This document shows positions 8,936 through 17,948 of a DNA stretch of 64,000 nt, one piece after another. The stretch spans positions 481,415-545,414 of the forward strand of contig JADKJT010000001.1 of assembly GCA_016720905.1 (NCBI GenBank), given 5' to 3'. The translations under genes were made by a program, and so were the position numbers. Position 1 is the first letter of the stretch, and the number at the start of each line of letters is the position of its first letter. The DNA comes from Gemmatimonadaceae bacterium. Its GTDB lineage: Bacteria; Gemmatimonadota; Gemmatimonadetes; Gemmatimonadales; Gemmatimonadaceae. A model generated the notes under the pieces. The model ran no database searches. It was not told the DNA's origin and worked only from the letters and a program-made list of their open reading frames with translations.

Positions 8936-10159
8936 TCAGCCGAAGTCGTCGAAGGCCACGTTTTCGCGCGGCACGCCAAGATCTTCCAGCATGTCCATGC
9001 ACGCCTTCAGCATCAGGGGCGGTCCGCACAGGTAGTACTCCACGTCTTCAGGCGACGGATGCCTGGACAAGTAGTCGCGCAACAACACCTGATGAATGAA
9101 TCCCGTGGCACCGGTCCAGTGGTCTTCCGGTTTGGGCTCGGACAGTGCCAGATGCCACGTGAAGTTGGAATTCTCACGCGCGATCGCGTCAAAGTCCTCC
9201 ACATAGAACGCTTCCTTCATGGAGCGCGCGCCATACCAGAACGTGACCTTGCGATCGCTGTGTACCCGGCGAAACAGGTCGTAAATATGCGACCGCATGG
9301 GCGCCATGCCGGCACCGCCACCAATGAAACACATCTCGTTGTTCGTGTCCTTGGCGAAAAACTCGCCGTACGGACCCGAGATGATCACCTCGTCGCCCGG
9401 CTTGAGGCCGAAGATGTACGACGACATGATGCCGGGGGGAATGCCAGTCGTGCGCGGTGGCGGCGTGGCCACGCGCACATTGAGCATGATGATGTCGCTC
9501 TCCAACGGAAAACTCGCCATCGAATAGGCGCGCGAAACCGTTTCCGTGCTGGTCGACGTCAGGTCCCACAGCTTGAACGCATCCCAATCTTCGCGATACT
9601 CGGCGCCGATATCAAAATCGCGATAGTTCACCGTGTGCGGCGGACACTCAATCTGGATGTAACCACCGGCCCGAAACGGCACGGCTTCACCGGCCGGCAG
9701 TTCCAGCACCAGTTCCTTGATGAACGTGGCCACGTTGTGGTTGGAGCGTACGCGGCAATGCCATTTGCGCACCCCGAAGATCGCCTCATCGAGGTGGATT
9801 TTCATGTTCTGCTTCACCTTCACCTGACACGACAGGCGCACGCCATCCCGCGCTTCACCGCGTGTCACCCAGCCGGTTTCGGTGGGCAGCAACGATCCGC
9901 CGCCGTCCAACACTTCCACCTTGCACACGCCGCACGATCCCTTGCCGCCGCACGCGGATGGCACAAAGATCTTCTGTTCCGCAAGCGTGCTGAGCAGCGT
10001 GCTGCCCGACTTGACATGCAGCGATTTGGCCGGATCGTCGTTCACGACAATCAACACGTCGCCGCTCTGCACCAGGCGCGCCTTGGCGCCCATGAGCACG
10101 GCCACCATGAGCAGCACCAGTACCACGAACGTGACGACACCCACCACAATGGTCAGCAT
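8936..10159 (-). CDS. nqrF: Na+-translocating NADH:quinone reductase subunit F
   Basis: A 407-residue NADH-oxidising subunit. One N-terminal membrane helix (residues 3-24) is followed by a 2Fe-2S ferredoxin domain with cysteines 70, 76, 79 and 111 (ACGGKGSCGVC then LSC). An FAD domain shows RAYSMA at 210-215 and an NADH domain shows IGGGAGMAPMRS near 280 and YYLCGPP near 378. It passes electrons from NADH through FAD to the 2Fe-2S cluster and on to the membrane subunits. It starts ten bases after nqrE stops, in the canonical A-to-F order. Confidence 0.97.
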   Translation of the reverse strand: MLTIVVGVVTFVVLVLLMVAVLMGAKARLVQSGDVLIVVNDDPAKSLHVKSGSTLLSTLAEQKIFVPSACGGKGSCGVCKVEVLDGGGSLLPTETGWVTRGEARDGVRLSCQVKVKQNMKIHLDEAIFGVRKWHCRVRSNHNVATFIKELVLELPAGEAVPFRAGGYIQIECPPHTVNYRDFDIGAEYREDWDAFKLWDLTSTSTETVSRAYSMASFPLESDIIMLNVRVATPPPRTTGIPPGIMSSYIFGLKPGDEVIISGPYGEFFAKDTNNEMCFIGGGAGMAPMRSHIYDLFRRVHSDRKVTFWYGARSMKEAFYVEDFDAIARENSNFTWHLALSEPKPEDHWTGATGFIHQVLLRDYLSRHPSPEDVEYYLCGPPLMLKACMDMLEDLGVPRENVAFDDFG

Positions 10160-10168
10160 GTCGTCATC

Positions 10169-10786
10169 TCAGAGCTGGATCCCGGCAAACGCCATGAAAC
10201 AGATGGCCAGCAGCCCGGTCACCATGAACGTCAATCCCAACCCGCGCAGCGCCACGGGCGGATTGGAATAGCGCAACTTCTCGCGCACGGCAGCCAGCGC
10301 GACGATGGCCATGAACCAGCCAAGTCCCGAGCCAATGCCATACACCGTGCTCTCGGCCAGGTTGTAATCGCGCTGTTCCATGAACAGGCTGCCGCCGAGA
10401 ATGGCGCAATTCACGGCAATCAGCGGCAGGAACACACCCAGCGCCCCGTACAATGCCGGTGCATACCGCTCGACGGCCATCTCCACGATTTGCGTGAGCG
10501 CGGCGATGGTGCCTATGAAACTGAGGAACACAAGAAACGAGAGATCGACCTTGGCCAGCGACGGATGCAACCACGCCAACGCACCATCTCGCAACACGGC
10601 ATGCAGCAGGAAGTTGTTGAGCGGCACGGTGATGCCAAGCACGAAGGTCACTGCGATGCCGAGGCCAATGGCGTTGGAGACCTTTTTGGAAACCGCCAGC
10701 AGCGAACACATGCCAAGAAAAAACGAGAGCGCCATGTTCTCGATGAAGACGCTTTTCACGAACAGGCTGAGATAGTGCTGGAGCAT
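10169..10786 (-). CDS. nqrE: Na+-translocating NADH:quinone reductase subunit E
   Basis: A 205-residue integral membrane protein with six predicted helices, beginning MLQHYLSLFVKSVFIENMAL. Its family pattern is clear (SFFLGMCSLLAVSKKV, VNCAILGGSLFMEQ). The cysteines in GMCSLL and VNCAIL correspond to those that, with their NqrD partners, hold the buried intramembrane iron centre. A longer reading of this frame upstream is composition-biased and overlaps nqrD, so I start at the ATG at 10786, thirteen bases after the nqrD stop. Confidence 0.96.
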   Translation of the reverse strand: MLQHYLSLFVKSVFIENMALSFFLGMCSLLAVSKKVSNAIGLGIAVTFVLGITVPLNNFLLHAVLRDGALAWLHPSLAKVDLSFLVFLSFIGTIAALTQIVEMAVERYAPALYGALGVFLPLIAVNCAILGGSLFMEQRDYNLAESTVYGIGSGLGWFMAIVALAAVREKLRYSNPPVALRGLGLTFMVTGLLAICFMAFAGIQL

Positions 10787-10799
10787 GTCTCGTCGCCTC

Positions 10800-11504
10800 T
10801 CAGGCCGCCCGCTTCTGCGCGGCGTCGACGGCGATGGAAACCGGCACATCATGCGCCGGCGACTCGATGTGCACCGTGGCTTCCTGTTCGCGCTGCGCCG
10901 GCTTCCACGTGCGCAGCGCCCAGATGAGTCCACCAATCAGGAAGAATGCGGCCGGCGACAGCACCATCAGTCCGTTGGGCTGGTACCAGCCACCGTCGGT
11001 GACAAGCGGGAGAATGCGCACGCCAAACAGGCGACCAGATCCCAACAGTTCGCGAATACTCGCAACCGACAGCAACACAATGCTGTAGCCGCCACCGTTT
11101 CCGATGGCATCGAAGAAGCTGGCCTTCGGACCGTTCTGCATCGCAAACGCTTCCGCTCGGCCCATCAAAATGCAATTCGTGATGATCAGTCCCACGAACA
11201 CTGACAGCTGTTTGGACACCGTGAACGAGTACGCCTTGAGCAGCTGATCGGTCACGATCACCATCGACGAGATGATGGTGAGTTGCACGATGATGCGGAT
11301 GCTGGAAGGAATCCAGTTGCGAATCAGGCTGATGGACACGTTGCTGGCAATCAGCACGCCGGTGACGGCGAGCGCCATCACCATTGAGGTGGACAGCATG
11401 GTGGTCACGGCCAACGCCGAGCAGATGCCCAGCACTTGTCGGCCGATAGGATTCTCGTCGATCAGCGGATCGAGAAGGGTGGCTCTGGTTTGCGCGTCAA
11501 ACAT
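10800..11504 (-). CDS. nqrD: Na+-translocating NADH:quinone reductase subunit D
   Basis: A 234-residue membrane subunit homologous to NqrE, with six helices (LLDPLIDENPIGRQVLGICS, then FVGLIITNCILMGRAEAFA). The cysteines in GICSAL and TNCILMG match the metal-binding pair of the family. The C-terminus is about 20 residues longer than usual and hydrophilic (EATVHIESPAHDVPVSIAV). Its ATG overlaps the nqrC stop by one base (TGATG), indicating tight translational coupling. Confidence 0.96.
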   Translation of the reverse strand: MFDAQTRATLLDPLIDENPIGRQVLGICSALAVTTMLSTSMVMALAVTGVLIASNVSISLIRNWIPSSIRIIVQLTIISSMVIVTDQLLKAYSFTVSKQLSVFVGLIITNCILMGRAEAFAMQNGPKASFFDAIGNGGGYSIVLLSVASIRELLGSGRLFGVRILPLVTDGGWYQPNGLMVLSPAAFFLIGGLIWALRTWKPAQREQEATVHIESPAHDVPVSIAVDAAQKRAA

Positions 11505-12304
11505 CAGGGCGTGCTCCCTTTGGGAGTGTTACGGAACCGATCCAGATACGGACCGAAACCACTGGGGCCAAGCCAGAACTGCACCGTGTTCGACACGCCA
11601 CGCGACGTGATCGTTGATCCGGAAATTCCCTCGACGCGATGCGGGTCGGTCGCGGCTGGTCCAGTGGCCGCTTTCACAACGCGCAGCACCACCCGTGCAC
11701 TGTCGTCGAACACCACGCGTCCTTTCCAGCGGGCCTGCCAGCGCGGATTCTCGATCTCGCCACCCAGGCCCGGCGTCTCGCCGTGTTCGTAGAACGTGAT
11801 ACCCGAAACCGTGCTCGCATTCGCTTCCAGGGCGATGTAGCCGTACATCGTGGACCACAGTCCATACCCTTGGATGGGGATGATCAACAGCTTCACCGCC
11901 CCACTGTCTTTCACTTCGTACACCAGCCCCAATCGTGGTACGCGCAGCACACGCGCATCGTTTTCTGCGGCCTGCTCGCTCTGCGACGGATCACGTGAGG
12001 CCGCCCGCTGGTCGTAGCTGTTGGCGTCCACGCTGTCCACGTACGCGCCCGTCTTCAGGTCCACCACACGCGGCGTGACGTTGGCCTTGAAGCGTTCGAG
12101 GATCTCGCCGCGCGACAGTTTGTCGGTGCTTGACATCAATCCGGCGACGCCCAGCACCTTGCTCAAGCGGTCAACACGCTGGTTTTCCGCCTGCGTGGGT
12201 CGCAGCAACACGGCGGCTCCCGCAATGGGAATCGCGCAGACCAAACACACCACGGCGGCAAAGCCCACCGTGTACCCCAGCGAATCACGTCGAAGAGCGG
12301 ACAT
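11504..12304 (-). CDS. nqrC: Na+-translocating NADH:quinone reductase subunit C
   Basis: A 266-residue subunit with one N-terminal helix (YTVGFAAVVCLVCAIPIAGA) and a periplasmic FMN-binding domain. The flavinylation motif near the C-terminus reads EGISGSTITSRGV; the threonine near residue 231 is the expected FMN attachment site, and the motif SGST is a conservative variant of SGAT. The ATG at 12304 lies inside the end of nqrB, a 20-base overlap; the upstream extension in the same frame is arginine/proline-biased and unlikely to be translated. ApbE two genes further on supplies the FMN. Confidence 0.95.
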   Translation of the reverse strand: MSALRRDSLGYTVGFAAVVCLVCAIPIAGAAVLLRPTQAENQRVDRLSKVLGVAGLMSSTDKLSRGEILERFKANVTPRVVDLKTGAYVDSVDANSYDQRAASRDPSQSEQAAENDARVLRVPRLGLVYEVKDSGAVKLLIIPIQGYGLWSTMYGYIALEANASTVSGITFYEHGETPGLGGEIENPRWQARWKGRVVFDDSARVVLRVVKAATGPAATDPHRVEGISGSTITSRGVSNTVQFWLGPSGFGPYLDRFRNTPKGSTP

Positions 12305-13502
12305 AGCGGGCAGCCCTCCGGCGGATGTTGGAGCGCACCACGGCGTGATCGATGAGCGGTGCAAACATGTTCATGAACAGGATGGCCAGCATCATGCCTT
12401 CGGGATACGCCGGATTGACGCAGCGAATCAGGATGCAGAGGAACCCGATGAGAAATCCGTAGATCAACTTCCCGGTGGACGTGAACGCGGATGACACCGG
12501 GTCGGTGGCCATGAACGCCGTCCCAAACGCCCACCCACCCAGCACGAAGTGCCAGTACCACGGCAGGTTGAGCATGGGGTTGGTGGCCGATCCAATCGAC
12601 GTCAACCCAATCGCGGTGACGGCGGTCCCAACCACCACGCCAAGCATCGTTTGCCAGGCGCCAATGCGTGTGAGCAGTAACACCGCCGCACCAATGAGCA
12701 CCGCCAGCACCGACGTTTCACCCATCGACCCCGGAATGAATCCGAGAAACGCATCAGTAAACGTGAGACCCGGCAGATGTCCGGCGCCCTCGGCGTACGA
12801 CGACAGCCACGTGGCGCCGCTGTGCCCGTCGGCGGGGATCGCGGCGACCCACACATTGCCCGAGATCTGCGCCGGATACGCGAAGAACAAAAACGCACGT
12901 GCCACCAGCGCCGGATTCAAGAAGTTCATGCCGGTGCCGCCGAATATTTCCTTGCCGATCACCACACCGAAGGCCGTTCCCATGGCCACCTGCCAGAGCG
13001 GAATCGTGGCCGGCAGCGTGAGCGGAATCAGGAAACCGGTTACCAGCAACCCCTCATTCACCTCGTGGCCACGCACCACGGCAAACAGCGCTTCGAACGC
13101 ACCGCCAGCCGCAAAAGTGATCACCAGAATGGGAATGAAATGCAGAGCGCCGTACACCATGCAGCCTATCAGCGAGGCGCTGCTCACCTTGAGACCAAGG
13201 GCGCCGTACGCGGCAGCCTGCCAGCTGTCCAACAGCTTGCCGCCCTGCTCCACCGACAGAAACGCCTGATAGCCGGTGTTGAACATGGCCATCAGGATGC
13301 ACGGAATCAGCGCCAGCACCACGATAATCATCATGCGCTTCTGATCGAGCGCATCACGCACGTGCGGTCCGCCGGACGTGGTGTACGATGGCGTGAACAG
13401 AAACGTGTCGGCCGCTTCGTACACCGTGTGAAACTTCTCGAGCGGGCCGCCCTTGGCGAACGGCACACCCACGCGATCCATCAGCTTGCGCAGTGCTTGC
13501 AT
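12285..13502 (-). CDS. nqrB: Na+-translocating NADH:quinone reductase subunit B
   Basis: A 405-residue polytopic subunit with about ten helices, the main sodium-channel subunit. Recognisable blocks are FTPSYTTSGGPHVRDALDQK, GKEIFGGTGMNFLNPALVAR and the covalent FMN site GHSGATWL with threonine 231. It binds riboflavin and covalent FMN and contributes to the quinone site. It starts three bases after nqrA and overlaps nqrC by 20 bases. Length and helix order match the family. Confidence 0.97.
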   Translation of the reverse strand: MQALRKLMDRVGVPFAKGGPLEKFHTVYEAADTFLFTPSYTTSGGPHVRDALDQKRMMIIVVLALIPCILMAMFNTGYQAFLSVEQGGKLLDSWQAAAYGALGLKVSSASLIGCMVYGALHFIPILVITFAAGGAFEALFAVVRGHEVNEGLLVTGFLIPLTLPATIPLWQVAMGTAFGVVIGKEIFGGTGMNFLNPALVARAFLFFAYPAQISGNVWVAAIPADGHSGATWLSSYAEGAGHLPGLTFTDAFLGFIPGSMGETSVLAVLIGAAVLLLTRIGAWQTMLGVVVGTAVTAIGLTSIGSATNPMLNLPWYWHFVLGGWAFGTAFMATDPVSSAFTSTGKLIYGFLIGFLCILIRCVNPAYPEGMMLAILFMNMFAPLIDHAVVRSNIRRRAARYVRSST

Positions 13503-13505
13503 GTG

Positions 13506-14864
13506 TTAGTGCTCCGCCGCGATGGCCGTCAGCGCGCGGCGCAGCGCGGCACCATGTTCGTACTTGCCCGGGCAGACGAAGGCGCAGAGCGCCAGATCTT
13601 CTTCGTCAAGCTCCAGCACGCCCAACTCTTCGGCCCACTCCAGATCACCAACCGTGAGTGCGCGCAGCAAGTGCGTGGGCAGAATGTCCATGGGCATGAC
13701 GCGTTCGTAGGCACCAATGGGCACCATGGCCCGTCGTGAGCCGTGCATGCCCGTGTCCAGCGCGAATTGCTTGCGCGGCAGCACCGATGACAGAAACGCC
13801 GGGAACGAGGAGAATGATCCGGCACCCGGTGCCATCCATCCCAGGAATTCCCGGGCGCCACCTTCGGCGAGCACGGAAATCTGCTGATGAAATCGTCCCA
13901 GGAATCCGTGCACGGCGTCGTCGGCTCGATCTCCGGTTAACACGGACCCGCTCACCACGCGCGAATGTCCGTCGCGCAGCTGTCCGGACGTCAATTCCAC
14001 AGTCGACGCACCCAGTCGCGTACGCAGCACGCGTGGCTTCGCCACCTGCGGGCCGCCCACGGCGATGACAAGCGTCGGGTCCAGTTGGCCGGTGTCAAAG
14101 AGATGGCCAATACGCGCGACATCCTGCGCCCCGATGTGCCACACCGTCTTTTCGCGGTGGACCGGGTCGAGCACATGGATGTGATAGCCCACGGTGCCTG
14201 CGGGGTGCTTGCCGGTGAACTCCTCAAGGCGCACCCCCGGAACCGAACCGGGTGCACCGCCAAGCGATGAGCCAGGGCGCCGACAGAGAAACACCGGTCC
14301 ATCGGTGAGCTGCTTGAGCACCGCCAGCCCGCGGGCGAACTCGGCTTCGCGACCGCGCAGTGCCACATCCACATCCAGCGCCAACGGCTGCGTGTCCAGC
14401 GCCGTCACAAAGATCGAGCGCGGCGTGTCGTCGGGCGACGGTATCCTGCTGAACGGACGGGTGCGGAGCGCCGTCCAAAGGCCCGATTCCAGCAGGAGCG
14501 CCTTGGCGCTCGCGCGTCCCTCCCCAGCGTTCGGCGCGTACGCTGCGAAGTCGACGGCGCTCCGGCTGTCGGCGTCCAGCGCGATCACCACCGATTGCAG
14601 TGCGCGCTTGTCGCCTCGATGCACCGCCTCGACCCGACCGCTGCCGGGGGACACGAGGCGAATGGCCGCATGCTCGCGATGCTCGAGCAACGCCTGGCCC
14701 AGTCGAACCTGGTCGCCCGGCTCAACGAGCACCCGCGCCTTGAGACCGTTGAAGTCGCGAGCCAAGACCGCCACCCGCGAAACGGGCGGCGCGTCGGCAA
14801 TGACCTGTTCCGGGACGCCGGAAATCGGGATATCGAGCCCTTTCGTGACTTTATGGACAGCCAT
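13506..14864 (-). CDS. nqrA: Na+-translocating NADH:quinone reductase subunit A
   Basis: A 452-residue soluble subunit associated with the cytoplasmic side of the complex and involved in quinone interaction. It begins MAVHKVTKGLDIPISGVPEQ and has the biotinyl-lipoyl-like segment KARVLVEPGDQVRLGQALLE, then GRVEAVHRGDKRALQS, AVGGPQVAKPRVLRTRLGAS and the C-terminal VCPGKYEHGAALRRALTAI. It is the first gene of the operon; promoter signals should lie in the 245 bp before it, shared with the divergent cytochrome c gene. Confidence 0.96.
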   Translation of the reverse strand: MAVHKVTKGLDIPISGVPEQVIADAPPVSRVAVLARDFNGLKARVLVEPGDQVRLGQALLEHREHAAIRLVSPGSGRVEAVHRGDKRALQSVVIALDADSRSAVDFAAYAPNAGEGRASAKALLLESGLWTALRTRPFSRIPSPDDTPRSIFVTALDTQPLALDVDVALRGREAEFARGLAVLKQLTDGPVFLCRRPGSSLGGAPGSVPGVRLEEFTGKHPAGTVGYHIHVLDPVHREKTVWHIGAQDVARIGHLFDTGQLDPTLVIAVGGPQVAKPRVLRTRLGASTVELTSGQLRDGHSRVVSGSVLTGDRADDAVHGFLGRFHQQISVLAEGGAREFLGWMAPGAGSFSSFPAFLSSVLPRKQFALDTGMHGSRRAMVPIGAYERVMPMDILPTHLLRALTVGDLEWAEELGVLELDEEDLALCAFVCPGKYEHGAALRRALTAIAAEH

Positions 14865-15109
14865 CAGCGTCCCGTCACAGGCGGTTCGGTAGAAAGCACA
14901 GCGTAGGATACGGCGGGGGTGCCAGATTTGCAGGGGGCGATGGAGCCGAAAGCTCGCAATCCTGAACGCGGTGCCCCGGCAGTAACGTTGAAGCGTCCTT
15001 GGGTAGGGGCTTTCGGGACAGGTTGTCCGAATCTACCTGACAGTCAATGTTGTAGACTACATACCACTTTGCGGTGTCAATATTTCGCCCCTCTTTGACC
15101 GGGATTTTC
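14865..15109. promoter_or_regulatory. divergent intergenic region between nqrA and the cytochrome c gene
   Basis: This 245-bp stretch separates two divergent starts and must hold the promoters of the nqr operon (minus strand) and of the cytochrome c lipoprotein (plus strand). The part nearest the cytochrome gene (about 15020-15095) is clearly more AT-rich than the surroundings. I see no pair of hexamers good enough to name a specific promoter in either direction, and no clear operator. Confidence 0.4.
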
Positions 15110-15538
15110 ATGCGTCGTTCGCTCGTACTCGTTTCGTTCGTGCTTGCTGCTGCTTGCGGCGGGGACAAAGGTGCCGCCCCCGCCGACTCCTCAACGACGG
15201 CCGCCGCCCCAGCCGCCCCGGCGTCGTTCGATCCGTCAACCATTACACCGGGCATGCTGGCGTTGGGCGACAGCCTGTTTCACGGGTTGATAGGTGCCAC
15301 CTCCTGTCAGGCCTGCCATGGGGCGGACGCCAAGCAGGCAACCGTTGCGCCCGACCTTACCGATGCCGAGTGGTTGCACAGCGACGGCAGCTGGGAAGGC
15401 ATCTACAAGACTGTGACGACGGGTGTTTCAGTGCCCAAGAAATTCACCAGCGTGATGCCACCGTATGGCGGCATTCCGATGTCCGAAGAGAAGACGCGGG
15501 CGGTGACGGCGTACGTGTACAAGCTGGGCCACAAGTAG
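15110..15538 (+). CDS. class I cytochrome c lipoprotein
   Basis: A 142-residue exported protein. The N-terminus MRRSLVLVSFVLAAACGG is a lipoprotein signal peptide with the lipobox cysteine after AAA. After an Ala/Pro/Thr-rich linker comes one haem c domain with the CQACH attachment motif and a plausible methionine axial ligand in VMPPYGG. It should be anchored in the inner or outer membrane facing the periplasm and shuttle electrons. Divergent from the nqr operon, it may act in the same respiratory chain, but that is inference. The ATG at 15110 starts the signal peptide; the frame is open a little upstream. Confidence 0.9.
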   Translation: MRRSLVLVSFVLAAACGGDKGAAPADSSTTAAAPAAPASFDPSTITPGMLALGDSLFHGLIGATSCQACHGADAKQATVAPDLTDAEWLHSDGSWEGIYKTVTTGVSVPKKFTSVMPPYGGIPMSEEKTRAVTAYVYKLGHK

Positions 15539-15553
15539 TTCTTGCGGATTATT

Positions 15554-15581
15554 GGCATACGGCTCATATGAGCCGTATGCC
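15554..15581. repeat. perfect 28-bp palindrome over the GH95 start codon
   Basis: Two 14-base arms, GGCATACGGCTCAT and its exact reverse complement, abut with no spacer. The palindrome begins 16 bases after the cytochrome c stop codon and contains both candidate ATG starts of the next gene (15568 and 15577). In RNA it would form a strong hairpin with a minimal loop, able to end the upstream transcript or hide the downstream start. No T-tract follows. As DNA it could be an operator. Confidence 0.7.
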
Positions 15582-17862
15582 CTTGCCTCGTTTCAGCCTC
15601 TCCATTCGCCGCGTTCGTCGTGAGGTCGCCTGTGGCCTCGCGCTGTGCATGGGATTGGCTGCGCCGTCGCCCATTCGCGGCCAGCCAACTGCTGCGTCGG
15701 ACCTCCGTCTGGCGGCACCGATTGCCACATGGGATGAAGCGATTCCGCTGGGGAACGGGTTGTTGGGTGGACTGGTGTGGGGTGCAGGCCATCGCATCAA
15801 CCTGTCACTCGACCGCGGCGACCTGTGGGATCTGCGTCCCGCCGCTCCGTTTGGCAGCGCCGACTATCGTTACGGCGACATCATTCGCCTGGTGCGTGAG
15901 CGCAAAGCCGACTCATTGCGCGTGCGCTTCGATGATCCGTACGACAACATCGCGTACCCCACCAAGATCCCCGGTGGGCGCATTGTCTTTTCACTGGCCC
16001 CGTCGCGCACGGCGAAGTCGTTTGCGCTGAGTGTGACGCGCGCCGAAGCATCGGTGCAGTTCGATGCGGGCGCGATGCGCGGGTTCTTCAGTGCCGTCGA
16101 TACCGTGTCGCTGTTCCGCGTGCCCGATCTGGATAGTGTGTCCATTGTGCGGCCGTCCTCGTTGGACAAGCTGGGCTATGGCGGGGCGACGTTTGGCGCG
16201 GATTCGTCGCGGGGCCGAGTGGAACGGTGGATGGTGCAGCAGGCCGCGCTTGGTCTCACGTATGTGGTGGCTATTGGATCGCGTCGCGAGGGCGCGTTGA
16301 CGCTGGTGGCCATCACCATTGCCACGTCACGCGATGGGGCTGACCCGGTGGCGGTAGCCCGTGGGCGTCTCGCGCGTGCACTGCGCGGCGGATACGAGGT
16401 GGCATTCGCGTCACACCGTGCGTGGTGGACGCGCTACTGGCTGACATCGTCGTCGGTGAGTGTGCCGGACAGCGCCCTGCAATCGCATCTCGATTTCGTG
16501 CAGTACCTGTATGGCGCTGGCGCTCGCAACGGTGCACCGCCGCTGCCGTTGCAGGGTGTATGGACGGCCGACGGTTCGTCGTTGCCGCCCTGGAAGGGCG
16601 ACCTGCACAACGACCTCAATACGCAAACCACGTATCTCGCCGCCCACGCGGCCGGCGCCGACGATGCGATGCGTGGATGGCTGGAGTTCAACTGGAAGTT
16701 GTTGCCGTCGTATCGACGGTATGCGCGCGACTTTTATGGAGTGGATGGCGCGGCGATTCCCGGTGTGATGGCACTGGATGGGAAACCGTTGGGCGGGTGG
16801 GGACAATATTCCCTGTCGCCCACGATGGGGTTGTGGGTGGCGCAATCGTTTCACTTGCAGTGGCGCTACACCATGGATCGCCGGTTTTTGCGTGAGCGTG
16901 CGTATCCGTTCGTGTCCGAGCTGGGGCGCGCGACCTCCGCATTGCTGCAACGCGGCGCCGACGGACGGTTGCGACTGCCGCTGTCCACCAGCCCGGAGAT
17001 TTTCGACAACAGCATGCGGGCCTGGCTGCCCAGCATGTCCAACTACGATCTCGCGCTGCTGCACTGGGTGTATGGAGCGCTGGACCAGATGGCGACGGCG
17101 CTTGGTGATTCCGCGGCGGCGACGCGTTGGCGTGGGGTGGGTGCTGCGCTCGAACCACTGGTCATTGACAGTGCGAGTGGTGCCCTGCCATTCGCCGCTG
17201 GACTGCCGTACGACGCGTCGCATCGGCACTTCTCGCATGCCATGTCCATTCATCCGCTGGCGTTGCTCACCATCGAGAACGCGCGCGACAGTGTGGTGGT
17301 GCAGCGCACGCTGGACCAACTGAAGCAATACGGCAGCGACCAGTGGGTGGGCTACAGCTTTGTGTGGTACAGCGCGATGCTGGCGCGTGCCGGGCGCAGC
17401 GAGGAGGCGCTGGGGCAGCTGGAGGCGTATCGACGCGCGTTCATTTTGCGCAATGGCTTCCATGCGAATGGCGACCAGAGCGGCACCGGGCTATCGAAGT
17501 TCAAGTACCGGCCGTTTACGCTGGAAGGAAATTTTCTTGCGTTGCACGCGGCGCATGAAATGCTGCTGCAGAGTTGGGGCGGTGTGGTGCGGGTGTTTCC
17601 GGCGGTGAGTGCGCGGTGGCGCGACGTATCGTTTCGTGAGCTGCGCGCCGAGGGCGGGTTTCGCGTGAGCGCGGTGCGTGCGGCGGGTCGTACGGCCAGC
17701 GTGCGCGTGGTGAGTACGGCCGGTGGCGTGTTGCGTCTGCGGAATCCGTTTGAGGGGAGCGCGGTGCGGTGGAGTCGGGGTGGGGTGCGGCGGGAGGGGC
17801 GGGACTATGTGGTGCGGTTGCGGGCGGGTGAGGGGCTGGTGGGGCGAGCACGTCCGCTTTGA
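15568..17862 (+). CDS. secreted GH95-like glycoside hydrolase (alpha-L-fucosidase type)
   Basis: About 764 residues with an N-terminal signal peptide (basic RRVRRE, then CGLALCMGLAAPSPIRGQ). The N-terminal domain shows the GH95 pattern ATWDEAIPLGNGLLGGLVWG followed by INLSLDRGDLWDLRP. The catalytic (alpha/alpha)6 barrel spans roughly residues 290-680, with LQGVWTADGSSLPPWKGDLH followed by NDLNTQTTYLAA, the place where GH95 enzymes carry paired active-site asparagines, and HRHFSHAMSIHPLALLT. GH95 enzymes cleave alpha-1,2-L-fucose or L-galactose; the exact substrate cannot be told here. Both candidate start codons lie inside the 28-bp palindrome. The last 100 residues are Arg/Gly/Val-rich with biased codon use. 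Confidence 0.83.
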   Translation: MSRMPLPRFSLSIRRVRREVACGLALCMGLAAPSPIRGQPTAASDLRLAAPIATWDEAIPLGNGLLGGLVWGAGHRINLSLDRGDLWDLRPAAPFGSADYRYGDIIRLVRERKADSLRVRFDDPYDNIAYPTKIPGGRIVFSLAPSRTAKSFALSVTRAEASVQFDAGAMRGFFSAVDTVSLFRVPDLDSVSIVRPSSLDKLGYGGATFGADSSRGRVERWMVQQAALGLTYVVAIGSRREGALTLVAITIATSRDGADPVAVARGRLARALRGGYEVAFASHRAWWTRYWLTSSSVSVPDSALQSHLDFVQYLYGAGARNGAPPLPLQGVWTADGSSLPPWKGDLHNDLNTQTTYLAAHAAGADDAMRGWLEFNWKLLPSYRRYARDFYGVDGAAIPGVMALDGKPLGGWGQYSLSPTMGLWVAQSFHLQWRYTMDRRFLRERAYPFVSELGRATSALLQRGADGRLRLPLSTSPEIFDNSMRAWLPSMSNYDLALLHWVYGALDQMATALGDSAAATRWRGVGAALEPLVIDSASGALPFAAGLPYDASHRHFSHAMSIHPLALLTIENARDSVVVQRTLDQLKQYGSDQWVGYSFVWYSAMLARAGRSEEALGQLEAYRRAFILRNGFHANGDQSGTGLSKFKYRPFTLEGNFLALHAAHEMLLQSWGGVVRVFPAVSARWRDVSFRELRAEGGFRVSAVRAAGRTASVRVVSTAGGVLRLRNPFEGSAVRWSRGGVRREGRDYVVRLRAGEGLVGRARPL

Positions 17863-17910
17863 GCGACGGACACCCTCGAAACGCGATATGCGTACGGAGG
17901 CGCACGCCAA

Positions 17911-17948
17911 CCCCCCCTCGCGATCGCCAGAATTCAAGGGGGCGTTTT
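17911..17948 (+). terminator. possible intrinsic terminator between convergent genes
   Basis: A C-run (17911-17917) can pair with the G-run at 17938-17942, and the right arm is followed by CGTTTT. The stem is short and the loop is long (about 20 bases, itself containing the palindrome GCGATCGC), so this is a weak candidate for ending the GH95 transcript. It overlaps the stop codon of the convergent nucleotidyltransferase gene. Confidence 0.3.

Noticed and set aside
8897..10927. A 676-codon plus-strand frame across apbE, nqrF and nqrE.
   Set aside because: Fully antisense to unmistakable nqr genes and compositionally biased.
14865..15109. TTGTCC near 15023 with TAGACT near 15053 considered as a promoter for the cytochrome c gene.
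   Set aside because: The spacing is about 24 bases, too long for a sigma70 promoter, and the hexamers are weak.
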